Shown: in pieces, positions 36,976-48,309 of the stretch
Numbering within the stretch: the first letter of the stretch is position 1
How the letters are laid out: each line of letters starts with the position of its first letter
Origin: JADJGC01 sp964617645
GTDB lineage: Bacteria > Zixibacteria > MSB-5A5 > CAIYYT01
Direction: 5' to 3'
DNA: 64,000 nucleotides
Assembly: GCA_964617645.1 (NCBI GenBank)
Contig: CAZTYE010000012.1
Coordinates: 1 to 64,000, forward strand
Notes under the pieces: generated by a model
Told to the model about the DNA's origin: nothing
Seen by the model: the letters and a program-made list of their open reading frames with translations, nothing else
Database searches by the model: none
Position numbers and translations under genes: made by a program

Positions 36976-37686
36976 CTACGGTTCGACGCTGCCGGCGCTA
37001 TCTACCGGCGGCGCAAAACTAAAGGAGTTCATGAACGCGTCGAAATCATCGCGCAATTCGTCACGAAATTGGCTTTCACAAGCCATCTCAATATAAATCA
37101 TGGCCCCGTTCTGCGGGACCAAGTAGATCGACCCGACGCGGTAGTCGCGCACTTGCTTCGGCGGTTCGATATCGGTGCCTTCGAGACGCACCGAGTACTC
37201 GCGGCGGATATCATAGCGCACGGCCGCAAGACCGCCGAACATCGTCGATATCGGATTGGTCATTTCTGCCGGATGCGGCGAGCCGCGCTGGAAGAAGATC
37301 GACTTGGAGAGAATTCGCTCGCGGAACTGATTTTTCACTCGACCGCTCTTGAGCGAGTCGAGAAACACCTCGGGCGCATCATTGGCCGAATCGGCGAAGA
37401 CCATGATGATCGGCTGCAGCGCTTCTTCCGGCGCGCCTTGTAGTTTCAGCGGAATGCGCGGGTTTTTCTGAAGCATGATTAGGCGATCCGGCGCCGGTTC
37501 GTCTTTTAGTCCGGCGGCTTTCCAGTCCTTCGGTAGCGAACAACTAAAGCCAAAGGTGTTGTCGCGATAAAATCCGTCTTTCAGAACACCGACCTTTTCC
37601 TTCTTCGCCGAAGCCGTCGCCGCGAGCGCCGCTAACAGGGCGAGCGCGACGATGAAGACGAAGCGCAGTATTGGATTTGTCCGCAT
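36976..37686 (-). CDS. Exported protein of unknown function
   Basis: 236 residues from ATG 37686 (in-frame upstream Met codons add a non-signal-like leader). The signal peptide MRTNPILRFVFIVALALLAA ends ATASA. The mature part includes GFYRDNTFGFSCSLPKDWKA, which resembles PsbP/DUF1795-like domains that begin with a small fold and an Ile/Tyr-rich strand; this is tentative. No catalytic motif is seen. It is upstream of lapA on the same strand. Confidence 0.65.
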   Translation of the reverse strand: MRTNPILRFVFIVALALLAALAATASAKKEKVGVLKDGFYRDNTFGFSCSLPKDWKAAGLKDEPAPDRLIMLQKNPRIPLKLQGAPEEALQPIIMVFADSANDAPEVFLDSLKSGRVKNQFRERILSKSIFFQRGSPHPAEMTNPISTMFGGLAAVRYDIRREYSVRLEGTDIEPPKQVRDYRVGSIYLVPQNGAMIYIEMACESQFRDELRDDFDAFMNSFSFAPPVDSAGSVEP

Positions 37687-37764
37687 GGTCAAGATTCCCC
37701 GCAATAAGTCGTTCATGCAATTTATACGATTAAACACGTGGGGGTCAAGCATTTAATCTTTGAG

Positions 37765-39885
37765 CTATTTGAGCAGAACTACCTTGCGCACAACCTGAGC
37801 CGCCGGTGTCGCGACGACGACGAAATAGATACCGGATGCCACCGCGCGATTGGCGTCGTCGGTAGCATCCCAAGTGAGATGGAGTTGACGCTCGTCGCCG
37901 CGAAGTTCGCCACGTTTCACCGTGCGCCCGAGTACATCGAGCACGCGAAAATCGGCTGCGGTCCCGCCAACGCGGTTGTCAAGGACGATACCGGCCGTGG
38001 TGGAGGCATTGAACGGATTGGGATAAAATGGCGTCACGAACAGATCAGCAGATTGCGGTTTCAGATGCGGAGTTGAGCGCTGGTAGGCAATGAGTGCGGA
38101 TGACGTGATCGCGAAGACATTGTCGCCGGCGATTTGGATTTCGTGAGTTCCTTGCGAAAATGGCAAGGCGTAGAAGATGCCGGTCTGTTCCGGATCGCTA
38201 AAGTCGCAATACTTGACGGCATCACGGTCGCTCGCCACAAAGAGAAGCTGAGCGGCCGGATCAAATGCGAGCGAGCGCGCTTCGCTAATCGCAGGCGGTG
38301 AATCCTCGAACCGAAGTTGCTTGGCCGCGGCATCAACTGCATAAGTGTTGACACCCGCCGCGTGCGCGACCACCAGATGCCGATTGTCCGTTAGCTCGAT
38401 ATCGCGAGCGCAAACACCGATTGCGGCTTTCCATGATTCACCGGTCTCACGCTGGATCACCGTGAGGGTGTCGCAATCACCGGAGGCGACGATCCACTCA
38501 CTTGAGCCGCCAAAAGCCACAACTGGCCGGAGAAGCAGCTTCTCCCAACGCAGAGCGAGCGAGTTGATTGCTGGCGAGAATCTGAGAGCGATGATCCGGT
38601 CAGCGGTTACGAGTTCGATTGCGAGATGTTCACCACGGTCGCTCAGAACAATCTTCTGCACTGTGCCGCAAGTACTCCAAGACGCAATCAGGTCATACCA
38701 GTCATGGCGCGTGCGATCGTAAACTGTCAGTCCTGTGCTCGCGCCGATGAACAAGTAATCGTCGACTACCGCCAGCGCTGATGCGGCCGCGCCAATCTCC
38801 GAATATCGAGTAGTGAACAATCCGCTGGAAATCGACGCGCGGGATAGACCATCCGCGCCCGAGAATACAAGGTCTTCACCGTCAGCGGCAGACGCGCTGA
38901 GCGACAACTGCGGACGGTATACTTGGCGAACCAGAAGCCTCCCGGACCGAATCTCAACAATCGTCAATCTCCCTAACCGGTCGAGCACAACAACGTTTTC
39001 GGCGCCGTGCAGCGCCGCGACATCGAGTTGAAGCAACGAAACGCCGAGCGACAGAAGGTCGCTCACCTGATGATCAGCGAGCGAGACCAGCGCCAATTCG
39101 CCCCGGCTGCCTCCGGCGATTAGGAATTCTTCCAGCAACTGAACATTGGTCACGAGAAACGGCAGTTCAAGTTCCGTCGCGTGGCGCCCTTGGGGATTAC
39201 TCGACAACGTGTGCAGAATCACGACTTGCGAATAGTCGCAGATCGCGAGCGAGCTATCGCGAAGAGAAGTGCCGAGCAGTTTTCGGTCTGCCGGTAGCGA
39301 TTTTTGAAATTGGATTTCGCCGGCGGCGCGATGATAGACGTCCGCCCCGTTCAACACATCAAGACCGACGATCCAATCTTCGTTGACTTCGAGTGAGCGA
39401 TAGTCTGCTCCCTGAGTAAGCCGGTCAAGGATGCGAGGAGCGGCTGGATTGCTAATATCCCGAATCGCGATTCCGGCGATTCCTTCGGCGGTGTACAAGC
39501 GGTCACCTTCAAGTTTCGCGGCGAAGACCGTGTCGGGAAGCCGCCCCGCAAAGAGTTCCTGTTCACCGGACGCGTCGCGCGAGTAAATGACCAATTGCTT
39601 CTCGTTATCGTACAGGCAAAGATGCCGTTCATCGGCCGCGAGTCCGGTGTAGAGCCGATCCAGTGGTTGCTGCGCTGTTGGATTAAGGAGTTGGCCAAGA
39701 AAGTTCGCATCGAGGCGCAGACAGGAGTAGTCTCCCAGCGCAAAGATATCGGAACCGGCGACACTCATGGCGCGAAGATCACCGAATTCGCGGCGGTCGA
39801 CAAATCTGAACTCGTCGTGGCCAACCTCCGCACTTGTCGTCGCAGTAGTGACAACAGCCAGCAATGAGAGAAAGAAGCGTATCAT
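37765..39885 (-). CDS. T9SS-sorted beta-propeller-like secreted protein
   Basis: 706 residues from ATG 39885, overlapping the protease stop codon as ATGA. The signal peptide MIRFFLSLLAVVTTATTS is followed by ~600 residues of irregular WD/LVIVD-like beta repeats (for example IAGIAIRDISNPAAPRIL, typical of LVIVD blades). The last ~85 residues are a type IX sorting domain with VTPFYPNPFNASTTAGIVLD and terminal VRKVVLLK. Function unknown; likely a surface or extracellular partner of the protease encoded immediately upstream. Confidence 0.82.
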   Translation of the reverse strand: MIRFFLSLLAVVTTATTSAEVGHDEFRFVDRREFGDLRAMSVAGSDIFALGDYSCLRLDANFLGQLLNPTAQQPLDRLYTGLAADERHLCLYDNEKQLVIYSRDASGEQELFAGRLPDTVFAAKLEGDRLYTAEGIAGIAIRDISNPAAPRILDRLTQGADYRSLEVNEDWIVGLDVLNGADVYHRAAGEIQFQKSLPADRKLLGTSLRDSSLAICDYSQVVILHTLSSNPQGRHATELELPFLVTNVQLLEEFLIAGGSRGELALVSLADHQVSDLLSLGVSLLQLDVAALHGAENVVVLDRLGRLTIVEIRSGRLLVRQVYRPQLSLSASAADGEDLVFSGADGLSRASISSGLFTTRYSEIGAAASALAVVDDYLFIGASTGLTVYDRTRHDWYDLIASWSTCGTVQKIVLSDRGEHLAIELVTADRIIALRFSPAINSLALRWEKLLLRPVVAFGGSSEWIVASGDCDTLTVIQRETGESWKAAIGVCARDIELTDNRHLVVAHAAGVNTYAVDAAAKQLRFEDSPPAISEARSLAFDPAAQLLFVASDRDAVKYCDFSDPEQTGIFYALPFSQGTHEIQIAGDNVFAITSSALIAYQRSTPHLKPQSADLFVTPFYPNPFNASTTAGIVLDNRVGGTAADFRVLDVLGRTVKRGELRGDERQLHLTWDATDDANRAVASGIYFVVVATPAAQVVRKVVLLK

Positions 39886-42800
39886 CTGAGAAGTACCATC
39901 CGGCGGGTCTCCGTCGTATGCCCCATCTTGAAGCGATAAAAATACACACCCGAAGCCACATTCCGGCCCGAAGAGTCGCGTCCATCCCAGATTAGCGCGT
40001 GAGATCCGGCGGCGAGCCGACGATCCGCTAAGGTGATGACACACTGGCCGAGAAGGTTCAGAATTTCGAGAGTGATGTGCTCCGACTGCGGCAGCTCAAT
40101 CTCAATGACCGTGTTTTGATTGAAGGGGTTCGGATAGTTCTGTGCCAGACGAAAAGACTGGGGCAGCGGCGGCGGTTCGGCGGATGGCCTCGCGACTATC
40201 GGCAACAGACCGGTATTGCGATTGTTGCCGAGAAACGTTCCCCAAACTACGGCATCGTCGGTTGCCAGCGTCGGCAAGTTCCAAGCGTAGAGCTTGCTGT
40301 CGGAGGCGCCGCAGTACATTTCGAGCAAGCCGTCCAGATCGAAGTCGCCGACGACCGGAGTTTGCGGCGCGTAGGTTACGAAGCCGGGATCAGCGTAGCT
40401 ATACAGCGGCCAGCCGGCGGCAATCGAACCGTCGAGTTTCCAGGCGAAGAAGCGTTCCGGTTTGCCAAGGAAAAGCGAGCCACCGCGCGATACGATCTCA
40501 AGTTCGCCATCGTTATCGACGTCGAAAACCAAGGGATTCGAGAGCGAATTTGAAGTCGCCGCGAGAAATCCGTCGTTGCGCCCAAATTCGTTGCCAACAA
40601 ATGAAGTGCCATCACCGCGCCAGACGAAGACTTCCCCGCCATCCAGCGCCGAAAACGCGCAGATTAGCTCCGGCAACGAGTCGTTGTCGAGATCAGCAGC
40701 CGCTGGATAGGAGGTCAACCACTGGACTTTGTCATCGAACAGCTTGGGCCAACCGGGCAGATCGGAGCCGTCGGCTTCAATGATGCGCACAGCCATTGAC
40801 AGTTGCGTGCCATACCAGTGCGCGAAAGCGATTTCCGGTTCGCCGTCGCCGTCGAAGTCCGCCAAAACGCCACCGTAAATGACATCGCTGCGGAACAACC
40901 GCTCGCCGATATCGGGGAATAACGGCGCGCCATTCTTGCCCGAGTAAAGATAGATGCCGCCGTCACCGGCCAGCCGCGTATACAATGCGCCGACGTCCTG
41001 ATAGCCGTCGTGATTGAAATCATAAGCGAAGAGATATGCAACCGCCGTCCCGCCAAAAACGCGGTAGCGGTTAGTCAGATCGCAGGTGGCGAACAACCCG
41101 GCCGTTGAACGAAAATACGACTCACCGCCGGCGCGCCAGCAGTAGATTTCGCCGGTTGAATTGACAAACAAAACCTCCGGCGACCCGTCGCCGTCGATGT
41201 CAGAAAGCAGCGGTGTCGGATAGGAGTTGAACTGCAGACCGGTGTTGACGCTCTTGGGCCAACCCGGCAGCGGTTCCCCGCGAGGCGTCATTATTGTGAC
41301 TCCGGAATCAGAAACCGCGACGATCTCATCGCGTCCATCGCCATCGAAGTCGAAAACCGCAGGCGCTGACTGATACGATCCGCCTTCCGCAGTGACAAAT
41401 TCGGAGACGCCAATGTCGAAATGATTGATGATCAAACCGCGGCGCGTACCGGTGATGATCTCCGGCGCTGGATCGTCATCGAGGTTGCCGACGACGGATG
41501 TCAGGTGCGGCCGTTCCGGCGGTGTGTAGGGATAGCCGGTTGCAAGGGCCGACTTCAGAGTAACACGGGTCGTGGCGGCGTATTCCCCACTCGCTGTCGT
41601 CATAATCAAGCGCAGGAATCCGTTGCCCGGCGGCAATTGACCGACCGTCCACTCGGTGAGACGCGCGTCAAACTGCAGCTTGGTGTCGAAGTGGATCAAC
41701 GTCTCCTGCTTCGGATTCGATTCCGGCGCGTAGATCAATCGCCAATCTTGGAAGTCCGGCGCCGCGACGCTGCCGCGGATATCTACCGAAGCGAAGACGA
41801 GAGCGCTGTCGGCAGGCGCAGTGATCGCGACTATGGGGTGGTTCGTTACGCGAATGAAACGCCGGAACTCAATCTCCCCATCGACTTGCAGGCGCAATTC
41901 GGCATTGCCGTCATACGGCGAGCTATCCCAGACCGCCAGTTCCGTCCGAATGCGGTCCGCCGAACCGGTTGCAACGGGCAGCCATTCACCTTTGCCGATG
42001 CGGACTTCCAAAAGATATTCACTACTTCCCGCGCTCCACGCCGAGCCGCTGATTGTGATCGGCCCGGTAACAATTTGATTTGGATGCGGGGATTCGATCT
42101 CAGCGTAGTGCGAACTGAGCAGCGCCACGGAGCGAGCGAGATTGATCCGGCCCCAGCCGGAGAATGCGCTGAACGCACCTTGCGACTGGCCCGATGGATC
42201 CCGGATCTGATCGGCCCCGGCAATCAACAACGCTCGAACGCTGTCTCCCGAGAGATGCGGTGCGACCGACAGCAGAAACGCCGCTGCGCCGCTGACGTGG
42301 GGCGCCGCCATACTGGTGCCGTCGGCGAGATAGTAGTCCTGTGCAATAATGTGCACGAGCGGCTCGCCTTGCGTGCCGTAAAGATCGGTGCGGGCCGCGC
42401 GCAGCGAGAGGATGTCCTGCCCCGGAGCAGCCAGATCGAGCCAGTCACCAAAAGTTGAAAAGCGGGTGATCTGATCGTGCGCGTCGCTGGCGCCGACGGT
42501 GAGCGAGCGATCGAGCGCGGCCGGATAGAACGGAGTCGAGGCGCCACTATTACCCGCGGCTACGACGAACAACACTCCGCGCGAGACGGCATACTCGACC
42601 GCGTCCGCGAGAATCGATGAATAGTAAGGTGATCCCCAGGAGGCGTTGATGACGCGGGCGCCATGATCTACCGAATACACGATCGCCTGCGCGCTCACCG
42701 AGGCGAAAGCGTTGGGAAAGATTTTGAGGCACATGATCTCGACGTTTGGAGCCACGCCCTTGATACCGATATCGTTATCTGCGGCAGCGCCGACGATTCC

Positions 42801-43556
42801 AGCCACGTGCGAGCCGTGTCCGATGGTATCAACGGGATCCGAATCGGGCGAAAACGAAAAACCGGTAACGATGTCTCCGGAGAAGTCGAAGCCGACGGCG
42901 TCATCGACGTAGCCGTTTAAGTCATCATCTTTGCCCTCTTGACCGAATCGCTCGCTTTCGTTGCGCCAAATGTTTGCGGCGATGTCGGGGTGATAGTAGT
43001 CGACTCCGGTGTCAATTATTGCCACGATCACCCGGCTGTGGTCGACTGCCGCTCCCTGGGCCTCATCCCAGCCGATGTCGGCGCCCGGTAGACCGGTCAA
43101 AAGCGCGAGGGTGTCGTTTTCGAGTCCGGAACGGCGAATGATGCCATAGTATTCCTGGCCGCTGTTTGCCATTCCCCACTGGCGGTCGAACAATGGGTCG
43201 TAGAACAATTCCATGAGAAAGTCCGGCTCGACCGATTCAATGTCATCGTCTTGAGACAGAGAAGTCATGGCCTGTTTGAGTGTGACTGAGTCGGTGAAAG
43301 TGACGACGTAGTATTTTTCTCGCCAACCTTCATTCGAAGTTGATCTCTGACCAGCCGAGAAAACCGGACTAACTGCAACGGCTGCGAGGTTGGTTTTCAA
43401 GAACGACAGTTTTGCCGACGGGGCTGACTTGAACTTGACCACCAAACGATGAAAGTCCTGTGGCGCAGCATAACCAAGGCTTGCCACTGAGAGTAGTATT
43501 AGGAGCGTTGAGATCGAAAGCAGACGATTGTGCAAGGCCAGAATCCATTCCCGCAT
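39882..43556 (-). CDS. Subtilisin-like (S8) protease with FG-GAP repeats and T9SS sorting domain
   Basis: 1224 residues from ATG 43556 (GTG 43568 also possible). Signal peptide, an inhibitor-like propeptide (about 35-115), then the S8 domain with Asp182 (IIDTGVDYYHPDI), His247 (GHGSHVAGIVG), oxyanion Asn in VVAAGNSGAS and Ser415 (DGTSMAAPHVSG). An Ig-like region follows, then about eight FG-GAP/VCBS-type repeats with Asp-rich loops (DFDGDGRDEI, DIDGDGSPEV, DFDGDGEPEI, DVDNDGELEI), likely a calcium-binding propeller. The C-terminus has QNYPNPFNQNTVIEIELP and a FlgD-like fold ending RRMVLLR. All catalytic residues are present. Confidence 0.92.
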   Translation of the reverse strand: MREWILALHNRLLSISTLLILLSVASLGYAAPQDFHRLVVKFKSAPSAKLSFLKTNLAAVAVSPVFSAGQRSTSNEGWREKYYVVTFTDSVTLKQAMTSLSQDDDIESVEPDFLMELFYDPLFDRQWGMANSGQEYYGIIRRSGLENDTLALLTGLPGADIGWDEAQGAAVDHSRVIVAIIDTGVDYYHPDIAANIWRNESERFGQEGKDDDLNGYVDDAVGFDFSGDIVTGFSFSPDSDPVDTIGHGSHVAGIVGAAADNDIGIKGVAPNVEIMCLKIFPNAFASVSAQAIVYSVDHGARVINASWGSPYYSSILADAVEYAVSRGVLFVVAAGNSGASTPFYPAALDRSLTVGASDAHDQITRFSTFGDWLDLAAPGQDILSLRAARTDLYGTQGEPLVHIIAQDYYLADGTSMAAPHVSGAAAFLLSVAPHLSGDSVRALLIAGADQIRDPSGQSQGAFSAFSGWGRINLARSVALLSSHYAEIESPHPNQIVTGPITISGSAWSAGSSEYLLEVRIGKGEWLPVATGSADRIRTELAVWDSSPYDGNAELRLQVDGEIEFRRFIRVTNHPIVAITAPADSALVFASVDIRGSVAAPDFQDWRLIYAPESNPKQETLIHFDTKLQFDARLTEWTVGQLPPGNGFLRLIMTTASGEYAATTRVTLKSALATGYPYTPPERPHLTSVVGNLDDDPAPEIITGTRRGLIINHFDIGVSEFVTAEGGSYQSAPAVFDFDGDGRDEIVAVSDSGVTIMTPRGEPLPGWPKSVNTGLQFNSYPTPLLSDIDGDGSPEVLFVNSTGEIYCWRAGGESYFRSTAGLFATCDLTNRYRVFGGTAVAYLFAYDFNHDGYQDVGALYTRLAGDGGIYLYSGKNGAPLFPDIGERLFRSDVIYGGVLADFDGDGEPEIAFAHWYGTQLSMAVRIIEADGSDLPGWPKLFDDKVQWLTSYPAAADLDNDSLPELICAFSALDGGEVFVWRGDGTSFVGNEFGRNDGFLAATSNSLSNPLVFDVDNDGELEIVSRGGSLFLGKPERFFAWKLDGSIAAGWPLYSYADPGFVTYAPQTPVVGDFDLDGLLEMYCGASDSKLYAWNLPTLATDDAVVWGTFLGNNRNTGLLPIVARPSAEPPPLPQSFRLAQNYPNPFNQNTVIEIELPQSEHITLEILNLLGQCVITLADRRLAAGSHALIWDGRDSSGRNVASGVYFYRFKMGHTTETRRMVLLR

Positions 43557-43669
43557 GTATACTGACACAATATCGATGACGCGTTGATTAGACGCAAGCG
43601 GGAGTCGGAATGCTCAATGATTCTGAATTGACGTTGATTTACTGGCGGCGTCGGGTTCAACGCCCGTCT

Positions 43670-44176
43670 TCAGGAAAGGGGGACAAGGTCGATCAGAACT
43701 TTTTCCGTGTCGACGAGCTCGCCGGCAGAGCAGTTAACAGCTTTGACTTCGGCTTTGAACGGCGCGACGAGCGGGTTTTCCATCTTCATCGCTTCGACAA
43801 TGACCAGCTTCTGTTTGGGTTCGACCATGTCGCCGACGCTGACCAACACCTTTACTACCTTGCCGGGCATCGGCGCGGTGATATGCGATTTGCTGCCATG
43901 ATCGCCGGCATCGGCGCCGGATGAGTCGCCATCCTTGCGGGACGGCAACGTGAAGACGTAGGATTGGGAATCGGTCAACACGTAAATTCGCTCGCCGTTC
44001 TTGATGCCCGTAACGCGGAAGAGTCTTTCGCCGTCGCGGAGGAGATACTCGCCGTCGTGGCTATCCACGATGTCGTAGACACGACTACTGCCGTCCCGAG
44101 TTAACGTGAGCTTGTTGCCGTCGCGGTCGGCTTTGAGTTCGATGATCTGGTCATCGCGGTTGAGCTTGAAGTCCAT
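43670..44176 (-). CDS. Biotin carboxyl carrier subunit of an acyl-CoA carboxylase
   Basis: 168 residues. The first ~80 resemble the part of the BT/linker domain that follows the biotin carboxylase in methylcrotonyl- and propionyl-CoA carboxylase alpha chains. The C-terminal biotinyl domain has APMPGKVVKVLV and VEAMKMENP with target Lys131. It starts one base after the biotin carboxylase stop codon. With that protein and the beta subunit at 46696-48303 it would make a methylcrotonyl-CoA carboxylase. Confidence 0.9.
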   Translation of the reverse strand: MDFKLNRDDQIIELKADRDGNKLTLTRDGSSRVYDIVDSHDGEYLLRDGERLFRVTGIKNGERIYVLTDSQSYVFTLPSRKDGDSSGADAGDHGSKSHITAPMPGKVVKVLVSVGDMVEPKQKLVIVEAMKMENPLVAPFKAEVKAVNCSAGELVDTEKVLIDLVPLS

Positions 44177-44177
44177 T

Positions 44178-45665
<1,488 letters not shown>

Positions 45666-45675
45666 CGGTTTGTTC

Positions 45676-45760
45676 CGTCGAGCCGGAGTGGGCGCGGCAC
45701 GCCGCGCCCCTACGCGAAAGATCTCCCCGACCGCATAGGGGCACCGCGTGCGGTGCCGAA
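45676..45760. repeat. Palindromic repeats upstream of the biotin carboxylase gene
   Basis: GGGCGCGGCACGCCGCGCCC (about 45690-45709) and a GGGGCACCGCGTGCGGTGCC palindrome (about 45738-45757) lie in the 120-base gap before the biotin carboxylase. They belong to the same GC-rich palindrome class as the units at 51741 and 61303. Confidence 0.55.
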
Positions 45761-45785
45761 CTGGATAGCGCATGTGCGCGAGGTA

Positions 45786-46577
45786 TCACGGTTCGATAAC
45801 CCAATTCGGTTTGCGTTTGTTCAGGAACGCGTCCATTCCTTCCTGGCCTTCGGGCGATTGGCGCAGATCGGCGATCACGCGCGCCGTGTATTCCTTGAAC
45901 TCATCCACCTCCTGCTGCGGCACGTTCTGCAGCAGGTCTTTGCAAACTTTGATCGCTTCCGGACCGGAAGACAACAATTGGTTCACGATACCATTCACCG
46001 TCGCGTCGAGAAGATCATCCGGCACGGCGCGATTGACGAGACCCGCAGTGAGTGCGCGTTCTGCGTCCATGCGTTCTCCGGTCAGGAAGAATTCGCGGGC
46101 GCGGCCCTCGCCGACGCGCTTGATAACATAAGGCGAAATGCACGCCGGGACGACACCGATCTTGACCTCGCTAAAGGAGAAGATCGCGCTTTGCGCGGCG
46201 ACGGCGATATCGGTGACAGCGACGAATCCAGTGCCGCCGCCGATGGCCGCGCCATTGATCCGGCCGATCACCGGTTTCGGAAACGAATAAATCAAGTGGA
46301 ACAGGTCGGCGAGGCGGCGAGCCTCATCGAGATTGTCCTCGTAAGCGGCGTCCTTGACCGAACGCATCCAGTTGAGATCGGCGCCGGCGCAAAACGATTT
46401 GCCGTCGCCGGTGAGAATAACGACGCGAATGTCTTGGTCGGTTTTCAGGCGCTTGAAGGCGAAAGTCATTTCATCGATGACCTGCGCATTAAATGCGTTG
46501 TGAACTTCCGGGCGGCAAAAGACCACGCGTCCGACCGGCCCGGCGGTTTCAACTCTGACTGTTTTGTTGCCATTCAT
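45786..46577 (-). CDS. Methylglutaconyl-CoA hydratase (enoyl-CoA hydratase family)
   Basis: 263 residues with crotonase-fold motifs FCAGADLNWM (oxyanion loop) and INGAAIGGGTGFVAVTDIAVA (second oxyanion Gly). The segment GADLNWMRSVKDAAYEDNLD and FSEVKIGVVPACISPYVIKR are typical of 3-methylglutaconyl-CoA hydratases of leucine catabolism (LiuC/AtuE-like). The reaction interconverts 3-methylglutaconyl-CoA and HMG-CoA. It sits between the carboxylase alpha and beta genes, which strengthens the call. Confidence 0.86.
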   Translation of the reverse strand: MNGNKTVRVETAGPVGRVVFCRPEVHNAFNAQVIDEMTFAFKRLKTDQDIRVVILTGDGKSFCAGADLNWMRSVKDAAYEDNLDEARRLADLFHLIYSFPKPVIGRINGAAIGGGTGFVAVTDIAVAAQSAIFSFSEVKIGVVPACISPYVIKRVGEGRAREFFLTGERMDAERALTAGLVNRAVPDDLLDATVNGIVNQLLSSGPEAIKVCKDLLQNVPQQEVDEFKEYTARVIADLRQSPEGQEGMDAFLNKRKPNWVIEP

Positions 46578-46629
46578 GTCTGCGTCACCTCATGACGGGC
46601 GAATTGTCATGCGCCCCTGCGCGGCTTTG

Positions 46630-46682
46630 ACCCTCTCCCCAAACCCCTCTCCCTGTTAGGGAGAGGGGCAAGGGGTGAGGGT
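46630..46682. repeat. Long C-rich palindrome between the hydratase and carboxylase beta genes
   Basis: A ~53-base imperfect palindrome: ACCCTCTCCCC ... CCCCTCTCCC, loop TGTTA, GGGAGAGGGG ... GGGGTGAGGGT. The same unit, diverged, occurs at 53754-53805, and a partial copy at about 55722-55755. Confidence 0.75.
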
Positions 46683-46695
46683 GTCAAACATTTCT

Positions 46696-48303
46696 CTACA
46701 TCCTAAACACGCCGAAGCGCGGTTCCTCAATTGGCCTGTTCAACGACGCCGCGATAGCGAGGCCCAGCAAATCGCGCGTCTTCTTGGGATCGACGATGCC
46801 GTCATCCCAGAGGTGCGCGGTCGAATAATAAGCCGACGATTCGGCCTCATACTTCGCCAATGTCGGCGCCTTGAATTCGGCCTCCAATTGCGGCGTGATT
46901 GTCACTCCCTGTTTCGCCAGTTGCGTTTTCTTGACGGTCCAGAGCACGTCAGCCGCCTGCTCGCCACCCATGACGCAGATTTTTCCGTTCGGCCACATCC
47001 ACAGGAAATTTGGATCGTAACCGCGCCCGCACATTGCGTAGTTGCCTGCGCCGTACGAACCGCCGACGATGACCGTGAACTTCGGCACCTGCGCGTTGGC
47101 GACGGCATGCACTAATTTTGCGCCGTCGCGCGCGATACCGCCATGCTCGTATTTTTTGCCGACGATGAACCCGGTGATATTCTGCAGGAAAAGCAGCGGT
47201 AGCTTGCGCAGCGCGCAAAGTTCGATGAAGTGCGCGCCCTTAAGCGACGATTCACTGAACAGCACCCCATTGTTGCCGAGAATCCCCACCGGATAGCCGT
47301 GAATGCGAGCAAATCCGCACACCAGAGTCACGCCGTAGAGCGCCTTGAATTCCTGAAAACGGCTGCCATCGACAAGGCGCGCGATCACTTCGCGAACATC
47401 GAACGGCTTCTTGAGATCGGTCGGCACGATGCCGTAGAGTTCTTCCGGATCGTAGGCCGGTTCTTCCACCGGATGGCGATCCAGCTCGAATTTCTTGGTG
47501 CGGTCAAGCGCCTCGACGATGTTGCGGCAAATTTGAATCGCGTGATCGTCATTCTGCGCGTAGTGGTCGGCCGTGCCGGAGATGCGGCAATGGACATCCG
47601 CGCCGCCGAGGTCCTCGTCGGAGACTTCCTCACCGGTGGCGGCTTTCACCAGCGGCGGGCCGCCGATGAAAATCGTCCCCTGTTTGCGCACGATGATCGC
47701 CTCGTCCGACATCGCTGGCACATAGGCGCCGCCGGCGGTGCAGGAGCCCATCACGCAGGCGATTTGCGGAATCTTGAGCGCCGAGAGCGTCGCCTGATTA
47801 TAGAAGATCTTGCCGAAGTGATCGCGGTCGGGAAATGTCCCCGACTGCTCGGGCAGGAAGATACCGCCGGAGTCGACCAAGTAGATGCACGGGAGATTGT
47901 TCTTGCGGGCGACCTCCTGCGCACGGACGTGTTTCTTGATCGTCATCGGGAAGTAAGTGCCGCCTTTGACGGTAGCGTCGTTGGCGACGACGACCACTTC
48001 CCGGCCATGCACGACGCCGATGCCGGTGACGATTCCCGCCGCCGGGGCTTCGTTGTCGTACATATCCCATGCCGCCAGCGGCGAGAGTTCGATGAACGGT
48101 GAATCGTCGTCGAAGAGTTTGGCGAGCCGTTCGCGGACGGTCAGCTTGCCGCGCGACTTGTGGCGTTCGATCGCCGCCGCAGGGCCACCGGGGCGTACCT
48201 TGTCGAGACGGCTGCGGAGTTCATCCAACAGCCGCCGATTGTCTTCGAGGTTGGTTTTGTACTCGTCCGATCTAACGTCGATCTTCGATTCGATCCGATA
48301 CAT
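46696..48303 (-). CDS. Methylcrotonyl-CoA carboxylase beta subunit
   Basis: 535 residues, the usual length. The N- and C-terminal crotonase-like carboxyltransferase halves show GIVTGIGVVHGREVVVVAND, IYLVDSGGIFLPEQ, FPDRDHFGKIFYNQ, VMGSCTAGGAYVPAMSDEAI and GEEVSDEDLGGADVHCRISG. These match methylcrotonyl-CoA carboxyltransferases closely and differ from propionyl-CoA types. It transfers the carboxyl from biotin to 3-methylcrotonyl-CoA. Confidence 0.93.
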   Translation of the reverse strand: MYRIESKIDVRSDEYKTNLEDNRRLLDELRSRLDKVRPGGPAAAIERHKSRGKLTVRERLAKLFDDDSPFIELSPLAAWDMYDNEAPAAGIVTGIGVVHGREVVVVANDATVKGGTYFPMTIKKHVRAQEVARKNNLPCIYLVDSGGIFLPEQSGTFPDRDHFGKIFYNQATLSALKIPQIACVMGSCTAGGAYVPAMSDEAIIVRKQGTIFIGGPPLVKAATGEEVSDEDLGGADVHCRISGTADHYAQNDDHAIQICRNIVEALDRTKKFELDRHPVEEPAYDPEELYGIVPTDLKKPFDVREVIARLVDGSRFQEFKALYGVTLVCGFARIHGYPVGILGNNGVLFSESSLKGAHFIELCALRKLPLLFLQNITGFIVGKKYEHGGIARDGAKLVHAVANAQVPKFTVIVGGSYGAGNYAMCGRGYDPNFLWMWPNGKICVMGGEQAADVLWTVKKTQLAKQGVTITPQLEAEFKAPTLAKYEAESSAYYSTAHLWDDGIVDPKKTRDLLGLAIAASLNRPIEEPRFGVFRM

Positions 48304-48309
48304 CGACGC

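Noticed and set aside
43640..43670. tRNA T-arm-like GGGTTCAACGCCC sequence
   Set aside because: The T-stem has only four pairs and no acceptor, D or anticodon arms can be formed around it.
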